Positions 5,911 to 10,193 of a stretch of 10,193 bases of DNA are shown here, piece by piece. How positions within the stretch are numbered: the first letter of the stretch is position 1; each line of letters begins with the position of its first letter. The DNA is from Anaeromyxobacter dehalogenans (lineage in GTDB: Bacteria > Myxococcota_A > UBA9042 > DTJE01), in assembly GCA_020722625.1 (NCBI GenBank), contig DYKK01000097.1, forward strand, positions 1 through 10,193. The letters run 5' to 3'. A model generated the notes under the pieces. That model saw only the letters and a program-made list of their open reading frames with translations, was not told the DNA's origin and searched no databases. The translations under genes and the position numbers were made by a program.

Positions 5911-6699
5911 TCAGGTCTGCGCGTTGTTGAGGACCTCCCCGAGCCCACCGGCCCCGGGGATGATGTAGTCGTGGTCGTTCAGTCCCCGCTCGCGGTCCCA
6001 GTCCTCGCCCGGGACCTTGGCCAGGACGTCCGGCGGGGACAGGCCGCGGTCCACGCGGAAGGCGTAGATCAGGAGGTCCGGTTCCTCGCGCAGGACCTTG
6101 CGGATGAACTCCGGGGTCACGATCAGGTTCAGGGTGATCCAGGCCGCGGGGTGACCCTCGCCCCGCTCGCGGTAGTGGCGGACGACCTCGCACAGCGACG
6201 ACCCGGTCGCGCCCATCGGGTCCGGGAACAACAGGACCTTCCCGCCGACCGGCCCCCCGACCTTGGTCCCCGAGATCGCGGCCCCGGTCACGGTCCCGTG
6301 CGCGTCCGTGACGCGCTGCATGATGAGGTGGTCCTGGCGCACGGCCCGCGGGTCCAGCAGGGTCGAGAGCCGCTCGTAGCAGATCATCGCGGGCTTGATG
6401 CCGGCCCGTGCGATGTCCACGACCACGACCTCGGTGTGCGGGTCCAGGAGTTCCCCGCGGTACTCGGCGCCCATGCGGGTGACGACCGCCCGCTCGCGCC
6501 GCGGGAACTCGTTGGCGAGGACCGCGCGCAGCAGCCCGTCGTACAGGGATTCCAGGAGCCAGTTCAGGCGGGGCTGGACCGTCGCGGCCATGCTGAGTTC
6601 CGCGAGCAGGGTCCGCATGACCGGGTCGTCCAGGATGTGGACCCGCGGCCCGTAACGGTGGACGACCTCGCGGCAGACCAGGGGTCGTTCCTCGCTCAT
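5911..6699 (-). CDS. upp: uracil phosphoribosyltransferase family protein
   Basis: 262 aa. It probably makes UMP from uracil and PRPP in pyrimidine salvage. Evidence is DIARAGIKPAM (95-105), the PRPP-binding loop LLFPDPMGATGSS (156-168; Upp proteins usually have LDPMLATGGS) and a C-terminal YIIPGAGGLGEV (245-256) matching the uracil-binding PG-x-GD-x-G tail of Upp. At 262 aa it is longer than the usual roughly 208 aa. The region between the two motifs (about 124-153, with GAAISGTKVGGPVGG) differs from classical Upp, and the Upp tail Asp is replaced by Gly. It may therefore be a divergent UPRT subfamily with altered specificity or regulation. The start ATG overlaps the pgi stop by 4 bp (ATGA) and has a GGGAGGG site inside pgi, so translation is probably coupled. 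The reading frame is open upstream, but that part shadows pgi. Confidence 0.85.
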   Translation of the reverse strand: MSEERPLVCREVVHRYGPRVHILDDPVMRTLLAELSMAATVQPRLNWLLESLYDGLLRAVLANEFPRRERAVVTRMGAEYRGELLDPHTEVVVVDIARAGIKPAMICYERLSTLLDPRAVRQDHLIMQRVTDAHGTVTGAAISGTKVGGPVGGKVLLFPDPMGATGSSLCEVVRHYRERGEGHPAAWITLNLIVTPEFIRKVLREEPDLLIYAFRVDRGLSPPDVLAKVPGEDWDRERGLNDHDYIIPGAGGLGEVLNNAQT

Positions 6700-8063
6700 T
6701 CCGCCCTCCCTTCCGATTCGAGCAACGCGCGGGCCTCCCGCCCGTCCCGTTCGTGCCCCTCCCGGCCCAGGAGCCCGTGCGCGAAGCGTTTCCCCTCCTC
6801 GACCCCGGGCTGGTCGAAGGGATGGACCCCGAGCAGGAATCCCGCGAGCGCGGTCTCGACCTCGAAGTGCGCGAACAGGGCCCCGACAGCGGCCTCGTCC
6901 AGGCGCGGGACGTGCAGGTGCAGGAGCGGGCGGCCCGCCCGCACGAGCGCCGCCATCGTCCCCATCCGCAGGGCCTCGAAGACCTCGCCCACGTCGCGGC
7001 CCGCGAACTCCCGCATCTCCGGGTCCAGGGCGCCCGCGTCCGGCACGCGCAGCGACGGCCAGGGACCGCCCGCGGTCAGGAACGTCAGGCACAGGTTGGC
7101 CGGCCCCTGCATCGCCAGTTGCAGCAGCGAGTGCTGGTCCGTCGAGCCGATCGCCCGGATCGGCGCCTGTCCGACCGCCACCCCGTCCGCCCGGACCTTC
7201 CCGAGCGACTCGGCCCACAACTGGCAGAACCAGTCCCCGAGCGCGGCGAGGCGGTCGCCGTACGCCCACAGGACCCTCACGGCCGACCGCTCCCAGGCCC
7301 GGTGGTGGAGGGCCGCGCTCGCGACCGCGGGATGGGTTGGCGGGTCCCCCGCGTCCCGAAGCGCCCTGATCACGCCGTCGGCCCCCCGGAGCATCCGCGC
7401 GACATCGAGCCCGGCCAGGGCGACCGGAAACAGACCGACCGCCGTCAGGACGCTGAACCGCCCCCCGACCTCCGGAGGCACGTCCAGGGTCCGGCACCCG
7501 ATGGAGCCCGCGATGCGCCGCAGCGCCCCCCGCTCGGGGTCCGTGATCGCGACCACGCCCTCCCGCAGGGCCGCGGCGCCCCCGGCGGTCCGGATCCGCT
7601 CGGCGAACAGGGCGAACTGGGTCAGGGTTTCGACGGTCGCGCCCGACTTCGTGATGACGACCAGGAGGGTGTCGTCCGGATGGAACCATTCGAGGGCGTC
7701 CGCGACCGAGGCGGGGTCGAGGTTCGCGAGGAACCGCACGTCCCTGGCCGCCCGCGTGGGCCCCGGGGCCGGAAGGGCCTCGATGGCGGCCCGGGCCCCC
7801 AGGGCCGACCCCCCGATCCCCAGGACCAGGACGCGCCGGAACCTCGCGGGCACGGCGGCCGCGGCCGCGAGCACGGCCTCCTCCGCGGCCCGGTCCGACG
7901 GGAGCCGCAGGAACGAGGCCGGTCCCCCCGCGTCCGCGAGCAGGCGCTCCAGCGCGGCGCGGGTCCGCGCCGCCTCCCCGTCCGGGGCGTCGGGCCACGA
8001 CCCGAGGACCCGGAAGGACAGCGTCCCGGAGCCCTCGCCCGCGGTGGCGGCCTGGCCTCTCAT
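6696..8063 (-). CDS. pgi: glucose-6-phosphate isomerase
   Basis: 455 aa from ATG 8063. It interconverts glucose 6-phosphate and fructose 6-phosphate in glycolysis and gluconeogenesis. Two SIS sugar-phosphate domains are visible: GIGGSALG (82-89) and TKSGAT (138-143), then the PGI signature GGRFS (200-204). The expected catalytic residues are present: Glu285 in QLWAESLGK, His311 in GSTDQHS and Lys425 in GVEEGKRF. The length fits the shorter bacterial PGIs (about 450 aa) rather than the E. coli type (about 550 aa). The start is chosen at 8063 because GGAG lies 5 nt before it; the upstream in-frame ATG at 8081 would add six residues (MGTGDE) and has a GGCGGG directly against it, which is badly spaced. 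It is the first gene of the operon pgi-upp-hpt-kinase, divergent from the HU/IHF gene. Confidence 0.95.
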   Translation of the reverse strand: MRGQAATAGEGSGTLSFRVLGSWPDAPDGEAARTRAALERLLADAGGPASFLRLPSDRAAEEAVLAAAAAVPARFRRVLVLGIGGSALGARAAIEALPAPGPTRAARDVRFLANLDPASVADALEWFHPDDTLLVVITKSGATVETLTQFALFAERIRTAGGAAALREGVVAITDPERGALRRIAGSIGCRTLDVPPEVGGRFSVLTAVGLFPVALAGLDVARMLRGADGVIRALRDAGDPPTHPAVASAALHHRAWERSAVRVLWAYGDRLAALGDWFCQLWAESLGKVRADGVAVGQAPIRAIGSTDQHSLLQLAMQGPANLCLTFLTAGGPWPSLRVPDAGALDPEMREFAGRDVGEVFEALRMGTMAALVRAGRPLLHLHVPRLDEAAVGALFAHFEVETALAGFLLGVHPFDQPGVEEGKRFAHGLLGREGHERDGREARALLESEGRAE

Positions 8064-8068
8064 CTCGT

Positions 8069-8072
8069 CTCC
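8069..8072 (-). promoter_or_regulatory. pgi: ribosome binding site deciding the pgi start
   Basis: On the minus strand GGAG lies 5 nt before the ATG at 8063. The site itself falls inside the six extra codons of the alternative start at 8081, which favours 8063. Confidence 0.5.
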
Positions 8073-8120
8073 GGTTCCCATCCCGCCTGTTCCCTATCAG
8101 GCCGGCCCGAAAAATTCAAC

Positions 8121-8148
8121 TTGACCCGGGGGTCCGATTCGATATCAT
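8121..8148 (+). promoter_or_regulatory. sigma-70-like promoter for the HU/IHF-type gene
   Basis: TTGACC (8121-8126) and TATCAT (8143-8148) each match the -35 and -10 consensus at five of six positions and are 16 bp apart. An A/T-rich patch (AAAAATTCAA, 8110-8119) just upstream could act as an UP element and stands out in this GC-rich DNA. Transcription would start near 8155, about 35 nt before the ATG of the gene. Confidence 0.65.
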
Positions 8149-8188
8149 CGGGCTTCGGTTCTGCGGCGAGAGGGGAGGAACCAAGGTC

Positions 8189-8467
8189 ATGACCAAGTCG
8201 CAACTGATCACCGCGGTCGCCAAACAGAGCGGGATCACCCTCGAGCGCGCCGCCATCGTCGTGAACACCATGTTCGATCAACTGGTGGCCGCGATGAAGC
8301 GCGAGGAGCGCATCGAGATCCGGAACTTCGGGAACTTCGTCATGAAGTCGTACGGCGGGTACACCGGCCGCAACCCCAAGACGGGCGAGAAGGTGCGCGT
8401 TCCCCCGAAGCGCCTGCCGTTCTTCAAGGTCGGTCTCGGCCTCAAGCACATGATCAACGGAAAGTAG
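8189..8467 (+). CDS. HU/IHF-family nucleoid DNA-binding protein
   Basis: 92 aa, the usual size. Dimers of this family bend DNA and help organise the nucleoid. The N-terminal helices (MTKSQLITAVAKQSG...) are followed by the beta-saddle IRNFGNF (44-50) and the DNA-binding arm GRNPKTGEKVRVPPKRLPFF, with the intercalating Pro at 63 in the RNP motif. The C-terminus KVGLGLKHMING fits the last helix. Whether it acts as a homodimeric HU or as one IHF subunit cannot be settled from this sequence; the arm is compatible with either. It has its own promoter (8121-8148) and a purine-rich leader (AGGGGAGG about 10 nt before the ATG, plus AAGG closer). It stands alone, with genes on both sides on the other strand. 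Confidence 0.95.
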   Translation: MTKSQLITAVAKQSGITLERAAIVVNTMFDQLVAAMKREERIEIRNFGNFVMKSYGGYTGRNPKTGEKVRVPPKRLPFFKVGLGLKHMINGK

Positions 8468-8471
8468 CGAT

Positions 8472-8488
8472 GCGGGCGTGATGCCCGC
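8472..8488. terminator. short GC-rich hairpin after the HU/IHF-type gene
   Basis: GCGGGC and GCCCGC form a perfect 6-bp stem with a GTGAT loop, 5 bp after the HU/IHF stop and 28 bp from the stop of the convergent SDR gene. Its place between two convergent genes suits a bidirectional terminator. There is no clear T-run on either side, only a C/T-rich tract on the plus strand, so it would be a weak intrinsic terminator at best. Confidence 0.35.
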
Positions 8489-8515
8489 CGCCGCCGGACC
8501 TCCCTCTCCCCCCGG

Positions 8516-9634
8516 TCACGTGAACGCGTCCTCCTCGAGTTCCGCGTTCCGGCCGTGTTCCGTGACCCTTGGCGCCGCACGTTCCTGGATGAACCGGACC
8601 AGGGCCGGGGCGTAGGTGGGGAACGGCGGGCACCCGATCCCGGTCCCCGCGAGGCACGTCAGGGTGTTCATGCAGTTGTAGATGACCAGGCGCGAGAAGT
8701 ACTCGATGAAGTGCCGTTGCGGCCGCAGGAAGCGCTCGATCCCCGGGAGTTTCATCGCGAGGCGGATCCCGGCCGAGGGGAGCGACCCCCTGGGGCGGCG
8801 CCGCCCCGCGAGGTCCGCCACGAGGTCGAAGACCTTGCGGGCGGACAGGGGATTGGGGTCGGTCAGGTGGAAGGTCAGGCCCGCGGCCCGGGGGTCGCGG
8901 GCGAGGGCGTCGGCCGCGGCGACCACGTAGTCCACCGGGACCATGTTCAGCGGGTGGACCCCGCCCTCCAGCAGGGGCAGGGGCAGGTCCACCGGCATGT
9001 GCACCAGGGTCCGCATCAGAAAATAGGGGCCGTCCAGGCGGTCAATCTCGCCCGTGCCCGAGTCCCCGACGATGACCGAGGGCCGCATCACGGAGATCGG
9101 GAGGTCCTTCATCCGCGAGCGGACGAGCTGTTCGGCCTCGAACTTGGTCCGCTCGTACGCGTTGCGGAACCGCTGGCCCTCCCACAACTCGTCCTCGAGG
9201 ATCACGCCCGTCCGGTCCCCGGCCACGAAGGCCGTGCTGAAGAAGACGAAGCGCTGGAGCCTCGGCAGGTCGGCCGCGAGGCCCAGGACGTTCCGGGTGC
9301 CGCCGACGTTCACGCGCTCGGTCAGGCCCAGGCTTTCTCCGAGGTAGTAGATGGACGCGAGGTGGTGGACGCGGGTGACCTCGCGGGCCAGGCGCTTGAT
9401 CTCGCGGCCGGACAGGCCCAGGTCCAGGTCCAGGACGTCCCCGACCAGGACCTCCACCGGGCCCGGAAGGCCGCCGTCGCCGCACGCCTTCGCGAAGGCC
9501 CTGGCCGGGTCCTCGAACTTCTTCTGGCACAGGACGAAGACCTTGTCCCCGCGCTCCGCGAGGAGCCGCGCGAGCCTGCGGGCCGTGAAGGTCGAGAACC
9601 CGGTCACGAGATGGGCCTCGGCCGCCTTCGTCAT
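8516..9634 (-). CDS. extended SDR oxidoreductase, fatty-acyl-reductase-like (NAD-binding_4 type)
   Basis: 372 aa, start ATG 9634 with GGAGGG 6 nt before it. It is a Rossmann-fold extended short-chain dehydrogenase: the nucleotide loop is near 9-20, the active-site YxxxK is Tyr160-x3-Lys164 in NAYERTKFEAEQL, and FFSTAFVAG (131-139) precedes it. MRPSVIVGDSGTGEI (183-197) followed by DGPY is the pattern of the fatty-acyl/thioester reductase (Male sterility, NAD-binding_4) group. The C-terminus ends in a conserved-looking GTGIGCPPFPTYAPALVRF block. The glycine-rich loop reads TGFSTFTA (11-18) instead of TGxxGxxG, so two of the usual glycines are replaced. Cofactor and substrate are unknown; reduction of an acyl thioester or a sugar/sterol-type substrate are both possible. 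It overlaps coaE by 4 bp (ATGA) and is probably co-translated with it. Confidence 0.85.
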   Translation of the reverse strand: MTKAAEAHLVTGFSTFTARRLARLLAERGDKVFVLCQKKFEDPARAFAKACGDGGLPGPVEVLVGDVLDLDLGLSGREIKRLAREVTRVHHLASIYYLGESLGLTERVNVGGTRNVLGLAADLPRLQRFVFFSTAFVAGDRTGVILEDELWEGQRFRNAYERTKFEAEQLVRSRMKDLPISVMRPSVIVGDSGTGEIDRLDGPYFLMRTLVHMPVDLPLPLLEGGVHPLNMVPVDYVVAAADALARDPRAAGLTFHLTDPNPLSARKVFDLVADLAGRRRPRGSLPSAGIRLAMKLPGIERFLRPQRHFIEYFSRLVIYNCMNTLTCLAGTGIGCPPFPTYAPALVRFIQERAAPRVTEHGRNAELEEDAFT

Positions 9635-10193
9635 GACGCACCCTCCCCGGCCCCCCGGGCGATGGCGACGGCCAGGCGCACGGCCCGTCCTCTGAGGTCG
9701 TCCAGGGTGCCGTCGTTGACCACGACCCACGTCGCGACCCGCGTCCGCTCGCCGTCCGGGACCTGGGCCGCGACGCGGGACCGCACCTCGTCCGCGGCGA
9801 CCCCGTCCCTCGCCGCCACGCGCGCCACCCGGTCCTCCTCGGGCGCGGTGACGACCGCGAGCCCGTCCAGGGAGGCGTGAAGGCCCGTCTCGACGAGCAA
9901 CGCCGCCTCGACCACGGCCACGGGGTGCCCCATCTCGGCCAGGACCGCGAGGCGCCGTTCTACCTCGGCCACCACGCGCGGGTGGGTGATGCGGTTCAGG
10001 GTCCGCAGGCGCTCGGGGTCCGCGAAGACGACCTGGGCGAGGCGCCGCCGGTCCACCTCGCCGTCCTCGCCCAGCACGTCGGGCCCGAAGGCGGCCACGA
10101 CCTCGTCGTGCACGGGGTGTCCCTGCCGCATCTGCTCGCGCGCGATCCGGTCCGCGTCCACGACCGGGATCCCCGTCCGCCGGAACAGGCGGG
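9631..10193 (-). CDS. coaE: dephospho-CoA kinase (5' end outside window)
   Basis: 186 residues are visible; the N-terminus, including the ATP-binding P-loop, lies beyond the window edge (about 20 residues missing by comparison with E. coli CoaE). The enzyme phosphorylates the ribose 3'-OH of dephospho-CoA, the last step of CoA synthesis, in the cytoplasm. Family features are GIPVVDADRIARE near the visible start (its second Asp is the likely catalytic base), ITHPRV, VVEAALLVETGL, then VVTAPEEDRVARVAARDG and the C-terminal VVVNDGTLDDL. The length fits the family's roughly 200 aa. The stop overlaps the start of the SDR gene by 4 bp. Apart from the window cut, nothing appears broken. Confidence 0.9.
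   Translation of the reverse strand, partial: RLFRRTGIPVVDADRIAREQMRQGHPVHDEVVAAFGPDVLGEDGEVDRRRLAQVVFADPERLRTLNRITHPRVVAEVERRLAVLAEMGHPVAVVEAALLVETGLHASLDGLAVVTAPEEDRVARVAARDGVAADEVRSRVAAQVPDGERTRVATWVVVNDGTLDDLRGRAVRLAVAIARGAGEGAS

Noticed and set aside
5506..8124. 872-codon open frame on the plus strand
   Set aside because: It runs antisense across hpt, upp and pgi, which have intact family motifs on the minus strand. Long antisense frames are expected at this GC content, and the translation shows only low-complexity Arg/Pro/Asp-rich sequence.
8085..8125. Possible minus-strand promoter for pgi (TTGAAT with a TAGGGA 17 bp downstream)
   Set aside because: The -10 match is poor (about three of six positions), so it cannot be told from chance.
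8157..8182. GGTTC/GAACC pairing around the ribosome site of the HU/IHF gene
   Set aside because: Only 5 bp with a 16-nt loop; too weak to claim a regulatory leader structure.
8555..9880. 441-codon open frame on the plus strand
   Set aside because: Antisense to the SDR and coaE genes, low-complexity composition and no domain.

Overview
The window is very GC-rich (about 70% by eye) and almost entirely coding. It reads as a chromosomal segment of a Gram-negative bacterium: it encodes two lipoproteins with lipoboxes and an outer-membrane beta-barrel protein ending in an aromatic residue. The overall character (high GC, GTG starts, soluble PAS histidine kinase, lamin-tail-domain lipoprotein) suggests Myxococcota or a related deltaproteobacterial lineage. 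That placement is inference, because no rRNA or marker phylogeny is available here. I see no tRNA, rRNA, CRISPR array, IS element or phage gene.

Layout. (1) 1-107: the possible 3' end of an upstream gene and a perfect 17-bp inverted repeat. (2) 108-4005, plus strand: three tightly packed genes for exported proteins. They are a lipoprotein with two lamin-tail domains, a staphylococcal-nuclease-type lipoprotein with all catalytic residues, and an outer-membrane beta-barrel with an N-terminal helix-hairpin-helix domain. (3) 4012-8063, minus strand: an apparent operon read in the order pgi (glucose-6-phosphate isomerase), a uracil phosphoribosyltransferase-family gene, hpt (hypoxanthine phosphoribosyltransferase), and a soluble PAS histidine kinase. 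Neighbours overlap by 4 bp or are 15-24 bp apart. (4) 8064-8188: a divergent intergenic region with a good sigma-70-like promoter for the HU/IHF-type gene at 8189-8467. (5) 8516-10193, minus strand: coaE (dephospho-CoA kinase, 5' end cut by the window edge) overlapping by 4 bp an extended SDR resembling fatty-acyl reductases.

How the parts may work together. The plus-strand trio is the most interesting part. Its members share packing, export signals and even numbers of cysteines. One is a competent nuclease, one belongs to a domain class often linked to secreted nucleases, and one carries a ComEA-like HhH region on a barrel. The simplest hypothesis is a cell-surface system that binds, cuts or takes up extracellular DNA. 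It meets, tail to tail, an operon with two nucleobase-salvage enzymes, which would fit use of nucleic acids as nutrients, but the two sets lie on opposite strands and this link is only suggestive. The remaining genes are largely housekeeping (sugar isomerisation, base salvage, nucleoid protein, CoA synthesis).
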